Assembly: GCF_030253575.1 (NCBI RefSeq)
Contig: NC_080562.1
Span: forward strand, 31,575,852 to 31,639,851
Source of the DNA: Rhododendron vialii
Lineage: Eukaryota; Streptophyta; Magnoliopsida; Ericales; Ericaceae
Direction: 5' to 3'
Length of the DNA: 64,000 bases
The first letter of the stretch is position 1; each line of letters begins with the position of its first letter. A program made the position numbers and the translations under genes. Shown here in pieces: positions 21,044 through 32,428 of this stretch. The notes beneath the pieces are model-generated. The model saw only the letters and a list, made by a program, of their open reading frames with translations. It was not told the DNA's origin and ran no database searches.

Positions 21044-22472
21044 GTTTTAACAAGTATCAATCATTGAAACCATTACCTCCGCTAATCAAAACATCTGTGT
21101 TCAAAATAAATAAAAAATGGATTCAGAGTCTGCTATTATTCAACTACGTAGTTATAAATTTGATCGATAGATCTACAAAACGGATTCAGAGTCTTCTGAA
21201 TAGCAATATGAAAACAAGACAAAGAAATTACACCAAAAGACTTTGACCAAATTAAAATTTTAAATCTAATGTTCTTGGTTGTCTTGTCAGGATCAACGAT
21301 CCTAATGTGACTCTTCAACGTCATGAGGTACCTATGGTAGAAGGATTTGATGTGGAGGGCTCTTTTGAGGTTGGTGTTTATCCTAAACTCCATTATCACA
21401 GTGTCATTGTGGTGATACTTTAATTTGCAATAAATTGGATTAGGCACTTCATGAAACCATACTCCTATTTCTTGTGGATTTGTCATTTCTACACATATAA
21501 GAAAAAAGTTAAACAGATGGAAACATATAGCTTTATACGTTAAAAAAAGGATTCAAGAATTTGTATATTACCATATATGTTTCATGATATCAGCTGTTAA
21601 ATGAAAACCTAAACGTTATATTTCTCACGATATATGGTTATATGTACAAAATAAATTAACATATATTTATATACAAAAACTAATACACTTCTAAATTTAT
21701 ATTATTGAATAGGTTCGCGCAGCGGCTTATAGACCTGAATATATAACCATATATGTTTCTCAACAGCAGCAAAAGAAGTACAAAAAACATTCCAAAGCCA
21801 GCAAAAAAATAGTTTCAGTGCAATTGGACTACCGTTTATAGACCTGAATATATAACCATATATGTTATCATAACCATATATAACCATAAATAACCTTATA
21901 TGAATTGGTCCGCGCAGCGGCCTAACAGATCTGAACATATAACCATATATGTTACTTAACAGCAGCTAATCAAAAGTACAAAAAATAAAACCTTAACATA
22001 TCTGAACATATAACCATATATGGTACCCAACAGCAGCTAAACAAACGTACAAAAAACAAAACCTTAATAGATCTGAATATATAACCCTTCACAGAGAAGG
22101 ATAAAGAAAGGAAAAGAAGGATTCTTATGCTTTTTCTAGTGTATAAACCCTTCAAATGTAAAGAACCATACCGAGGGACACAAGGCGACGAAAATCGAGT
22201 TATTTGTTACGATTTGGAAGGGCACCTGATGTTTTGAACAGATATATGATGATGAAGGTGTCGGCGACGGTAGTAGCAGTGATGGAGGGCGAGAACTCGG
22301 CCATGGTGGTAACAACCATGGATGGCAACGAAGGGCGGCGAGGAGGAGGAGGAGGAGTGCACTGCGGCGAGTAGGCGAAGAGGAGGATGAGTGAACCGGC
22401 GGCGGTGAGTAATCGGCAGGGACGGGATGTGACGGCGACGGAAGGTGGGTGGCGATGGCGACAACGACAGGA

Positions 22473-22526
22473 GGCTGTAACGAGATATTTGTCGCTGCTG
22501 GCTGTAACGAGATATTTGTCGCTGCT
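22473..22526. repeat. Two tandem 27-bp units in a GC-rich block
   Basis: The unit GGCTGTAACGAGATATTTGT plus CGCTGCT occurs twice without change. The surrounding 22200-22530 is far richer in GC than its neighbours. Confidence 0.9.
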
Positions 22527-22869
22527 CTCCCCGTCCCGTTTAAAGAAAATGAAAAAGAAACTACATATAGTGGGGTATATATAGGGCTACATATAGTGAT
22601 TAGGGCTACATATATTGGGGTATATTGGTATTTTTGTAGGCTAGTGGACTTAAGGGGTTATGAAACTTAGAAGTGGATTAGATGGATTTGGAAATTGCTA
22701 TAGTGGACTTATGCAAAATTCTCTCATTGGTCACCACATATCGATATGTTCTTTACCTTCCAATCCTAGGAGTATTTTTTTTAGATACATAGCGCTTGAC
22801 CACTAACTAGAAGGTTCCGTTGAATTTTCAGATTTCCAAATGGTAGTACAACTGTGAGTGCAATCAAAT

Positions 22870-23303
22870 TGACGCGGCTGAATTCACGAGAGACTAGTTA
22901 GCGTACTAGTCCAAACAAGATAAACAACTCGTTGCAACGAGCAATTCTTGCGCACAAGAAAGAAAGAGAAAATCTCTTTATATTATTGATCAAAAAGCTT
23001 AAAAGTTGAATAATTGTATAGGTTACAGCTCTTTTTATAAGACCCTAACCCTAAAAATCCTACTGTAAAAGAAATAATAAATCATGCCAAAACAAGCGGC
23101 ATTAAATAAAACATATTTCTTAATTAATTAAAATAAAATCTTAATTCTTGTAGACCAAGAATCCTAATAAAGGCAAAAATCAAAATCAAACCGAATACGG
23201 AAAGTTAATAATTCTAACCTAAACGAAAATATTCCTAGTCAAATTCTTATTCTAAAACAATAAAAATAAAATACAAAAACTCTCCATTTTTTGTCCTACA
23301 TCA
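22870..23303 (-). repeat. 3' LTR of second gag-only element
   Basis: This 434-bp direct repeat matches 24726-25159. On the plus strand it starts TGACGCGG and ends CTACATCA. Confidence 0.92.
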
Positions 23304-24705
23304 GTCTCCTTTTCTTCAAAAGAACTCGCCCTCAAGTTCTCATTAGAAACTTGCCATCTGCCTTTCCAAATAAATAAATATTTGGAATACTTCAACTTCT
23401 CGCTCGTCTTCCAATAAAAGTACACTAGCCAAGATAGTTTTTCTGCACACTTCAACTGATTGACAATTTTCACAATACGAGAATTGAGTGAAAACTCAAA
23501 CTGCTCCAACCCAAGAAAATTAATAAATTGAACGTCATGCAGAAATTCCAATTTCTCTTTATGTTGATCCATCGCAGAATTAATTGGTACATCATGTATG
23601 AATGATGTAGCATTAAGAGATCTTGTACCAAATTCACCATTGGGACCACTCATACTTCCGTGTGGCTCACAAGGCTCAATATTAGGGAAGACATCATCAT
23701 GTCGAGAAATTATAGGTCCTGATTTATGACTTTCCTCTTCCTTTGGTTCTCGTACTTGATACAATGTTGCGATATTTTCATCCTTGCTTGCAATTACCTC
23801 ATTGGTTGCACCTCCATCTAAATCCAACCGATGTTCGAGCATAGGGGCACTCAAACATTCCTCTTTGCCACCAACTTCTTCATCGCCAGCTTCTTCTTCG
23901 TCACCAAGTTCAATCCGATCTCCCTCCTCTTTTGCAACTTCTTCAACATCTTTGACAATAATGGTTGTATTTTGTTGCTTTGGCCCATATTTTTCCTTCA
24001 GTAATTCCTCATAGTTCCAGGGCAAAAATCTCTCCACCAAAAGTCTTTTAATTCTCGACCATGCATGAATTCAACGCTTGCCCAATCGATCTCTTGACGA
24101 TTGTAATTTTAACCACCATTGTAGCGCCGGGCCCGTAAGCTTCAATAATAAAAACCCCCACCTTTGTTCAAAAGGAGTTTTCGTATGCTCAAAAAAATCA
24201 TCAATGTCCAATATCCAATCCAAACGATCTTCAAAAAATTCAAGACCACTAAATTTTGGCAACTTTTTGTAATACCTGAAATTTGCTTGTCGCTTTATCG
24301 ACTGATAATCATCATGGCCCTCGAATAACTCGCCTTCAAATTCATTCCTACTATCGTAGTGATAATAAGAATACCCTCCGGAGACGTTTTGGTGAATAGG
24401 TTGGTTGCGGGCAAATCCTTCAACGCGGTTCCTATTCTGTTAGGAGGTTGGCGATGGGCAAATCCCAACGCGTGATCCTTCTCAACCCTTTCTGGCCTTT
24501 GGCGAATTTGTAGAGTCAACCCATGCAGTAAATCACGGATCTCTGCAAACTGAGTGCGAGTATCTTGACGGATTTTGGCTAACTGAGTGCTTCGATCCTG
24601 CAATTGTGTTCGGGTATCCTCCATCATCTTCCTTAGGTCAGCACGCCCACGACCAACGTCAATGGGTGTGTCTTCAACTTTGTTTGGTGACATCGAACCA
24701 TGCAA
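23304..24705 (-). pseudogene. Broken gag of the second gag-only element
   Basis: Three minus-strand pieces in different frames make up a gag-like gene. 24705-24295 is an N-terminal coiled region with repeated DTRTQ/DRSTQ/DTRTQ. 24262-24071 has the gag core (WILDIDDFF, 'LKLTGPALQWWLKLQ'). 24040-23252 starts with RFLPWNYEELLKEKYG and then becomes acidic low-complexity. No zinc knuckle, protease, RT or integrase is visible. The frame breaks show that it is not translated as one protein today. Confidence 0.75.
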
Positions 24706-24725
24706 CGCCTTGCTCTAATACCACT

Positions 24726-25159
24726 TGACGCGGCTGAATTCACGAGAGACTAGTTAGCGTACTAGTCCAAACGAGATAAACAACTCGTCACAATGAGCAA
24801 TTCTTGCGCACAAGAAATAAAGAGAAAATCTCTTTATATTATTGATCAAAAAGCTTAAAAGTTGAATAATTGAATAGGTTACAGCCCTTTTTATAAGACC
24901 CTAACCCTAAAAATCCTACTGTAAAAGAAATAATAAATCATGCCAAAACAAGCGGCATTAAATAAAACATATTTCTTAATTAATTAAAATAAAATCTTAA
25001 TTCTTGTAGACCAAGAATCCTAATAAAGGCAAAAATCAAAATCAAACCGAATACGGAAAGTTAATAATTCTAACCTAAACGAAAATATTCCTAATCAAAT
25101 TCTTATTCTAAAATAATAAAAATAAAATACAAAAACTCTTCATTTTTTGTCCTACATCA
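24726..25159 (-). repeat. 5' LTR of second gag-only element
   Basis: It pairs with 22870-23303 and is followed on the minus strand by the primer binding site. Confidence 0.92.
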
Positions 25160-25587
25160 CAAATACAGAGAGGCAACAATATTTGGAAAGAATTCCTAAC
25201 TATAATCGTTGTCTTTTACGGATCCTTTTATTGAAAGCCAACTATGTTTTCATTAAACTAAACAAAATCATTAAAATAACACAAATTCCAATGCATTTTT
25301 TACAATTTTTTAATATATTTTCACATATTTTAATAGTACTACACTTTTTCAATTTGAACAAAAGCCCCCAAGGCTCTATTTAGCATTCCCCATCTTTTAA
25401 TCATTAAAAACACTCTCTATTTATGAAGAGATGTAGAGAAATGTGTGTAACAATTAGTAGAGATATAAATAGATAAATAACAATAATAATTAGGAAATGA
25501 GATAATGAGCGCATGTAGATATATAAAAAATGAGAGTTATGATTAAGGAAAATAAAAAAGTATGTACATTACCTTTTTATACAATAT

Positions 25588-25882
25588 AGTTATCCTACAT
25601 CTTATGTGAGGTCCACTCCGGGTCTCACAAAAATTCAGAAAAAATGCTCATAAAGTTTAGAATACTGTTTTTATGGGGTCCTGTAAAAAATTAGTTCTAA
25701 CAGATATCGGTAAGTATTATTTCTTAGTTTTGCCTTTACGAATCTAAAAATAATACTTACTGATATATGTTGGAGCTGATTTTTTTCAGGTCCCAAAAAA
25801 TAATATTTTGAAACTTATAGGTATTTTTCCGGATTTTTATAAGATCTGGAATGGGTCTCACATAAAATGTAGTGTAATATAT
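25588..25882. mobile_element. Foldback MITE
   Basis: The arms of about 130 bp read CATCTTATGTGAGGTCCACT on the left and, reversed, CATTTTATGTGAGACCCATT on the right. The centre is near 25735 (GGTAAGTATTA...TAATACTTACTGA). It has no coding sequence and shows a loose resemblance to the TGTGCACAGAT family. Confidence 0.7.
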
Positions 25883-26173
25883 AGTGTAACTATGTAGTGT
25901 ATATATCTGTTGCAAAAAACCTATGTAGTGTATACTCATTTAGACCCCTTTGGTGGACTGAGCTTGGCCTATTGGGTGCTTTGTTGTTTATTGCTAACTT
26001 GAGCTTTGTTTTGTAATCATTTTTTTTATCAATAAAATATTTTGCTTTGCTATTCAAAAAAAGCTATGTAGTGTACATGACACTTATGGAAGGGAAAAAC
26101 TGCGTAAAGTGACGGATTGATTTTGAGACTCATAAAGAAAGCAGTTTTAGAGACTCGTGGAGCACATAATAAT

Positions 26174-26596
26174 GGATGCTGGGAGCGTGCTGCACAGCTA
26201 CGTGCTGTGCAGCATGCTGCGCAGCCGCTGGCATCGGCCCGATGATCGGAGACGTTCACTGCGTAGAGCTCGTCGAATACTACAAGTGTATCAAAACTCA
26301 ACCCGATCAAATATCGTTAAATGCCTCATCGGAACACATATAATTCTAAAAGAATGGATTCAGTGGTTTTGATCCAATGTTTCGCATCCATTAGGATTCA
26401 TTTTTTTCCAAGTTATATGTGTTCCGATGAGGCATTTAACGATATTTAATCGGGTTGATTTTTGGTACACTTGTAGTACTTGACGAGCTCTACGCAGTGG
26501 ACATCTCCGATCATCGGGCTAATGCCGGCAAGGCGGCACCGGCGGCCGCGCAGCACGCTGCACAGCACGTAGCTGTGCAGCACGCTCCCAGCATCC
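26174..26596. mobile_element. Mutator-like MITE with 9-bp target duplication
   Basis: The perfect 9-bp duplication CATAATAAT lies at 26165-26173 and 26597-26605. The terminal inverted repeats start GGATGCTGGGAGCGTGCTGC, run about 40 bp almost unbroken and continue with weaker pairing to the centre near 26385. The 423-bp element is GC-rich at its ends and non-coding. The 9-bp duplication is the mark of Mutator-like elements. Confidence 0.93.
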
Positions 26597-26901
26597 CATA
26601 ATAATATGGCGGGAACTCGCTTAGCAAAAAAAAAAGAAAGGGCGGGAACTCCTAAACAATTCCCATCGGATAAAAAAAAGGGTAAATTTCACTTACCTCC
26701 CCTGAGGTTTCTGACGATAACAAACACCTCCCCTCATGTTTTAAAAATTGCACTTACCTCCCCTCTGCTTCAATTGTCGGCTGCAGATTCCCCCATTGCC
26801 GTTATAAGACCGTTACTAGGTAACGGAAAATGCTTACATCAACTACTAAATTCATTTCATTACCATTTTACCCCTTTAGAATGATTTTGTGAGATGAATT
26901 C

Positions 26902-27085
26902 TGTAACATCCTTTTTAATTGAGGTGCTTAAATGTTATATTTAATAACCTAAAGGGCTAAAGTGCAATTTTTTTAAAAATTGGTGCATGTGTGCCGTGTG
27001 TTTGTGTGAGGTGGAGTGTGTGTGTGTCATCAAAAGGGAAAGAAAAAAAAACAGAAAGGAAACCCATCAGGGAGTTGTTCCAACG

Positions 27086-27126
<41 letters not shown>

Positions 27127-28807
27127 GGTGGAAAGAAGAGGTGGAAGGGTGATTGAAACCTCAATTCAGTAGGTAATTTTCACTCCCTTTTTGCTTAAAT
27201 TCGTGTATAACAAATGAATATGCATAACTGTGTTTTGAGCAGAATTGAATCTGTCCTGTTTTTGATGAATATTTCTTGTTGACATACCGATCATGTTATT
27301 TTCTGATAATTTTACCGTAGGTGCCTCTGTGAGTGTAGTTTATGCTGTAAAAATTTCAGAATTTTCTGAATAGTATGGAAAAAGATAAAAATCTTCAACC
27401 GGGTTGCAGTCAGATTCGCGTCTGGGCAGACAGCCCAGACACGTGTTGGAAAAACGGGCATAACTTCTTGCTCGGGTATTGGTTTTACGCACCGTTTCTT
27501 GATTCCGAAACTAGACTTGTATATCTTTCTGAATCTGTAAAGATTGTGCCTTAGTTTGGTCTGACCAAATTCAGTTTTGGTTCCGAAGTTAATAGTTTGG
27601 TGATTCTGAAATTCTGGGCAGGTTTTATAGCTGTGTTCTTCATCAATTTTGTCATAGTTGAATATGCTTACCGACTATGGATGCTATTGAGTCTTAAACC
27701 TTGATCAGTTGGTGTTGTTTTGGCGTTGGAAATATTGGAAAAGATTAAGTGTGTGATTTTTAATGAGCATTCGATCGCAGACTGTTCTGCTGGGTCTGTA
27801 GTTTCTGTTTTAGATGTGTAATTTCAATTGAGCATATCTTAGTCATTCGGAGTCCAATTTGGACAAATTTTATATCCAGATTGATGTACTAGAAGTCTTC
27901 TTGCCAGTGGTGGTGGTCTTGTAGTATTCTTTGAAACCTATAGAATGCTATAGTCAGACTTCGATTTATGGTTCTGCTAGAAAGTGTGTGTTTATGAGAT
28001 TTTCGGCTTTGAAGTACAAATTGGTGAATTTACTTCTTTGTTTTTGGAATTGAACTTTGAGCTCATATGTGCGGAATATTTGTTAGGTTCGGAGGCGACA
28101 ACGAGTACCGCAGCTCCACGTAGGGAGTGACTGCGTTGGTTTTCTTTTTTGTTGGAGACCGAGGTGAGTGTTCGATTCATAGATGTTCTTCATTTGGATT
28201 GAACTTGTGATATTGAACTGTGACTTCGTGTCGATGGGCAATAACGGCCAACGGCCGGACTTTGTGTCGAGCCTTTGACTTTGTGTCGATTCAATGGCTT
28301 TAAGCCAAAATTATGACTTTGTGTCAAGCTAGTGACTTTGTGTCGGATTAAAGACTTTGTGTCGATTATTTGCTTAATGCTTAATTAATGATGAACTTGG
28401 ATTTATTGTCTATATTGAACAACATCCATGTCTCATATACACTCCTGGAACTCGTTTGGGGTTCCAGTTTTGCAGGTATAGGTTGGTGTCCACTACAGGT
28501 CGCGTTTTGCATTTTGTGACTCGCTCAAGAAGTGCGTAGTTGAGGCCTGTGGGAGTCTTTGTCTCCTGGCCGTAGATGATTTTTGCTTAGTTTAGTTTTG
28601 GATATTAGTTGGTTATGTTTATTTCTTGACAGACCTCCGCTGTAGTTTGTAAATGACGATCATTTTTGAGATGTAAATAAAATGTGGCTGTTAAACTTTA
28701 ATATTTAGTTATTCTTGGAATTGCTAGTAACTGGTTGTTGTTGGGCTGTTGTCGCGTGTCGTATCGGGATAGGCCGATGAGGTGCTATTCCGGAATGGGG
28801 CGTGACA
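26902..28807 (+). mobile_element. Solo LTR of a long-LTR Gypsy element, 1.9 kb
   Basis: It begins TGTAACATCC, ends GGGGCGTGACA and has a perfect 5-bp duplication AATTC (26897-26901, 28808-28812). No gag or pol is present. It holds a GA run at 27089-27124 and six copies of a GACTTTGTGTCG word (28222-28364). Its end matches the style of the LTR in intron 1 of gene 5. It lies nested inside the Mutator-like element. Confidence 0.92.
28222..28364 (+). repeat. GACTTTGTGTCG short repeats
   Basis: Six degenerate copies with irregular spacing lie inside the solo LTR. Confidence 0.85.
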
Positions 28808-29120
28808 AATTCCCTTCTAGACTCAATTTAAAAGACATTAATGTTCCTAATTAAAACTATTTAAAAGAGATTAAGTTACAATTTTTTTCCTTAATTTTTT
28901 TTTTGTAGGAAACTTGAAACAACTTTTGACTTTTTTGAAGTCAAATGCAAATGTAGGCATAAATACAAAGCAATTACAATTTCTTTCCTTTATCATGAAA
29001 TGTCAAATGTCTTATTTTTATTTTTTTTGCATAGAATAACAAAAATTTCTAAAAACAATATGGCTTTAAATTAAGGTAAAACCTTTTTCCCCAACCCCAT
29101 CATTTACGAAAAATCTATGA

Positions 29121-29498
29121 GTACCGACCATTGGGGGAGAGAAAACGTACCGACGGCCGCCGGCGGGCCGTCTCCGGCCACCGGACGGCCGATCCGAGCC
29201 GTTCAAAAATTCTAAAAAATAAAACCGAGGGGGTTAGCGCGGGAATCAAGGGCATCCGAGGTGTTTAGGGTGCTTGATCAAAGTACCCTTTTTTCGTGTA
29301 TATATGTACACACACATATATACACGAAAAAAGGGTGCTTTGATCAAGCACCCTAAACACCTCGGATGCCCTTGATTCCCGCGTTGACCCCCTCGGTTTT
29401 ATTTTTTAGAATTTTTGAACGGCTCGGATCGACCGTCCGGTGGCCGGAGACGGCCCGCCGGCGGCCGTCGGTACGTTTTCCCTCCCCGTGGTCGGTAC
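29121..29498. mobile_element. Near-perfect 378-bp hairpin MITE (TACCGACCA family)
   Basis: The arms of about 180 bp meet at about 29311 (CGTGTATATATGT / ACATATATACACG) and differ by only a handful of bases by eye. The ends are GTACCGACCA and TGGTCGGTAC. It is GC-rich and is related to the 289-bp MITE at 12850-13138, here with a longer inner part. Confidence 0.92.
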
Positions 29499-30580
29499 AT
29501 ATAGCAACACTCCATCATTTATCATGAAACTTCCAAAGTCTTTTTTTTTTTTTGCATAGAATAACAAAAATTTCTAAAAGCAATATGGCCTTAAATTAAG
29601 GTAAACTTTTTTCCCCAACCCTACACCATGCATCTTTATACCAAAATTATTATATTAAAAGTTTTAGTCAAAATATCTTTTTTCTCCAACCAATTTCTTT
29701 TTCGAACTTGTCAATTACATATATTCATTTGGTTTAAATATGCATGTATAAGTATTTTCTTCTACGGTGATTGAAAAAGATTTTGAATTTATTTGAAGAT
29801 AAACGCTATGTAAGCACTACAAAGAAATTACATAAAGCTTCAATTTTATTATTTTTGCAAAGAATAACAAAAAATTTTGAAAGACATGGTTTTAAATTAA
29901 GGTTACATGTCATCCAAACTGGGAAAAAATTGATTGGAGTAAAAAGGTATATTTTGGCTTAAACTCTTACACAGTTTCTTAGCCAAACCATATTTTTTCT
30001 CCAACCGAATTTTTTCTGAACTTTTGAATCTTGTAAAACAAATTTGTGATTAAAAGTTTCATGGAATTAAAAAATTCTATGCTATATAGAATATAGTTGC
30101 TAATTGAGGTCGGTTTAAATTAGCAATACACATGTTAATTTTTTTTTTTGGTCAAAATTAATCTTCTATTTTTCAGAAAAGGACCTTATGGCTACATGAT
30201 TTATCCATATGCTTTTTTCGATAGTGTTATTTATGATAGGATATTCTTATAAAATTCAATTTAATTTATAAAGCAACAAAATTATAATTGAAAAAAAAAG
30301 GTAATGGGTTCCCAATACAAATACCTTTAGAATTTTGCTAGAATTAAATTTTCACAACTTCAATGAAACTAGAAATCTAAAACTAAATATTTAAATCTTA
30401 GAAAATAGGCAAAAAATTAGTAATTTTAAAGTTTATTTTGACAAGAAATTTAGAGATAAGATGAAGTAAACTTTCATTTTTTAAATTCTAGACTAGATAA
30501 CTATTGCATTAACTCCAATATCTTAATTAAATTATAGTTGAAATTATATAGTAGAGAGAGACCAAGGGAAAGTACCTGCA
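29499..30580. other. AT-rich interior of the Mutator-like element
   Basis: This is non-coding. A roughly 90-base block around 'GCATAGAATAACAAAAATTT' at 29030-29100 is repeated at 29560-29625, either side of the hairpin. Confidence 0.55.
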
Positions 30581-30799
30581 ATTGTTAGAAACCTCAGGGG
30601 AGGTCAATAAAAGGGTAAAATTGTACATTCACGCACTCTGTTAACGTTTATTAGCTGACAAGTCTGACAGGGGAGGTAAGTGCAATTTCAGAAATGTAAG
30701 GGGAGGTGTCTGTTATTGTCAGAAACCTCAGGGGAGGTAAGTGAAATTTACCCTAAAAAAATGGATTTGCTCATTTTTGCTAAAAAAGCAAGACCACGG

Positions 30800-31317
30800 C
30801 TTGAGAAATAGAGCTGGGAACTTGGGCTTTGTGGTTTTTGACGGCTTGGCGATGGAGGGTCTCCGACTCTCCGCAGCTTAGCATTCGGCTACTTCTACTG
30901 AAATCTAAACCCGTTTCACCAAAATCGACAGGTAAAGACACTGCTTTTAAAGACTCCCTTCGAATGAAAAACTAATCTGATTTGGTCAAATCTCAAATCT
31001 ACTATCTCCCAACCTTGCATTTCATTGTTTCTCGACTTTTGATTACATGGGTTGCTAGATGTCGCTTTTCACCTTGTGGGTTTCTTTTTATTTCAATGTT
31101 TCTATTGCAAATTTGTAGCAATTTTTTTATAAAGAAACTCACTTTCTGCTTTCTGCTTTGTGTGGGTGTGTTTGTGTTTCTTTTTTCTTTTTGGGTTTCT
31201 TTCTAGTTCAATGTTTCTAACCAAATATGCAAGATTAGCGTTTGTCACTTTGTGGGTTTTGTAGGGTTTCATTAGCTTTCTGTATCAAGAGCTTATTTTA
31301 CAACCCAAGAGAAGAAG
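30800..31317 (+). promoter_or_regulatory. Leader of F-box gene 2 with a leader intron
   Basis: Conserved words ('GCAGCTTAGCATTCGGCTAC') match gene 3. A leader exon ends at 30931 (CGACAG|GTAAAG) and the acceptor TTTTGTAG is at 31264, so an intron precedes the start codon, as in gene 3. Confidence 0.65.
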
Positions 31318-31351
31318 ATGAATATTGGTGATGCAAAAAAAGTTGCCCTAA

Positions 31352-32428
31352 GGCTATCCACAGTGGCATAATCAAAAGCAAATTATTTTTAAAGTTAACA
31401 ATATTGGGGTAAAAGATGGCTCACAATGGTATAATCATACTTAACAACATTTTTAGAAATAATCAAATTTTGGGCTTTGGATAACCAAAACTAGCAACTT
31501 TTTTCAATAATCAAAATTTGTGGATCTCACACCACATAAGTTAACCGGTTCTAAAATTTATGTACACGCGTGTTTCAAATGGTATTTTCTTCTTATTTTC
31601 TTCGCCTGCTCTATATCTCATTTTTTTCAGCCATAAAACTCTTTCTTCTTCTTTCCCTCTAAAAGTGAAGCTCATATCTTTCAATCATTTACAATTCAAC
31701 TCATTGTCACCGGATTAAGGTATTTCACTTTTTTTTTCCGTTTTTATTTTATTCTTTTTCGTTCCCCTCCTTGTGATTGAGTACATGAAGAACCTTGGAT
31801 TCTTTTACAAATTCAAGAACACATCTGTTTTTTTTTTTTTTAGTACATGATTTTTTTTCCAAATTCATAATATGAGGGAAGGAAGTCACCAATTTTTTCT
31901 CCAAAATTAAGAGAGAGAATCGATATATTTTTGCCAAAAAAAACTGTAATGGAGGGAAGTGATCAATGGTGGAAAACATTTGTTGCCGCATCAAGGTATT
32001 TCACTTTTTTTTTTTCCGTTTTTATTTTATTCTTTTTTCGTTCCTCTCCCTGTGGTTGAGTACATAAAGAATCTTACATTTTTTTACAAATTCAAGAACA
32101 CATTTGTTTTTTTTTTTTTGAGTACATGATTTTTTTTCCAAATTCATAATATTAGGGAAGGAAGTCACCAATTTTTTTCCCAAAATTAAAGGAGAAAATT
32201 GATATATTTTTGCCAAAAAAAAAGTGTAATGGAGGAAAGTGATCAATGGTTGAAAACACAAGGGGAGAGAGAGTGTAATTGTAGTGTATCCCTTATTTTA
32301 GTTATGGACTAGAAGTGACCATTGTGGACCTCAACATTGTTAAGCTTAGCAACCTCTTAAATGAATAATCAAAAGTTGATGTGTCAACTTTTGGTTATCC
32401 ATTTTTGATTATGCCTCTGCGGATGGCC
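31352..32428. mobile_element. PIF/Harbinger (Tourist-type) element in the coding sequence of gene 2
   Basis: The target duplication is TAA (31349-31351, 32429-32431). The terminal inverted repeats are GGCTATCCACAGTGGCATAA and, reversed, GGCCATCCGCAGAGGCATAA. It encodes no transposase. Two tandem units of about 276 bp fill its middle (31717-31992 and 31993-32262). Genes 1 and 3 show the uninterrupted site (GTTGCCCTA then GAGCAAATTGATAGG). Confidence 0.93.
31717..32262. repeat. Two tandem ~276-bp units inside the Tourist-type element
   Basis: Each unit starts AAGGTATTTCACTTTTTTTT and ends near 'GGAGGAAAGTGATCAATGG'. The minus-strand ORFs over them (31749-31994, 32022-32261) are parallel and probably meaningless. 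Confidence 0.85.

Larger units (their letters stand above)
22870..25159 (-). mobile_element. Second gag-only LTR retrotransposon (TR-GAG-like)
   Basis: LTRs of 434 bp (22870-23303 and 24726-25159) are flanked by a perfect 5-bp duplication CAAAT (22865-22869, 25160-25164). On the minus strand the element starts TGATGTAGG. The primer site TGGTATTAGAGC (24723-24712) is one base off the initiator-tRNA-Met consensus, and a purine tract GAAGAAAAGGAGAC adjoins the left LTR. The interior (about 1.4 kb) encodes only gag-like fragments. About ten LTR differences are visible by eye, so it is older than the element at 179-3977. Confidence 0.93.
26680..30753. mobile_element. Mutator-like non-autonomous element, 4.07 kb, with nested insertions
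   Basis: The terminal inverted repeats start GGGTAAATTTCACTTACCTC and pair over roughly 80-100 bp at the two ends. The flanks TAAAAAAAA (26671-26679) and TAAAAAAAT (30754-30762) form a 9-bp duplication with one mismatch. Removing the solo LTR (26902-28807) and the hairpin (29121-29498) leaves about 1.8 kb of AT-rich, non-coding sequence. It separates gene 2's distal promoter words (GGCGGGAACTCCTAAACAAT) from its leader. Confidence 0.85.

Noticed and set aside
22207..22464. Minus-strand ORF rich in Ser, His and Arg
   Set aside because: Its composition comes from the GC-rich repeat block; it has no domain and lies inside a mobile element.
26902..28807. Possible long non-coding RNA or gene in this GC-fluctuating stretch
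   Set aside because: Exact TG...CA ends and the AATTC duplication show that it is a solo LTR.
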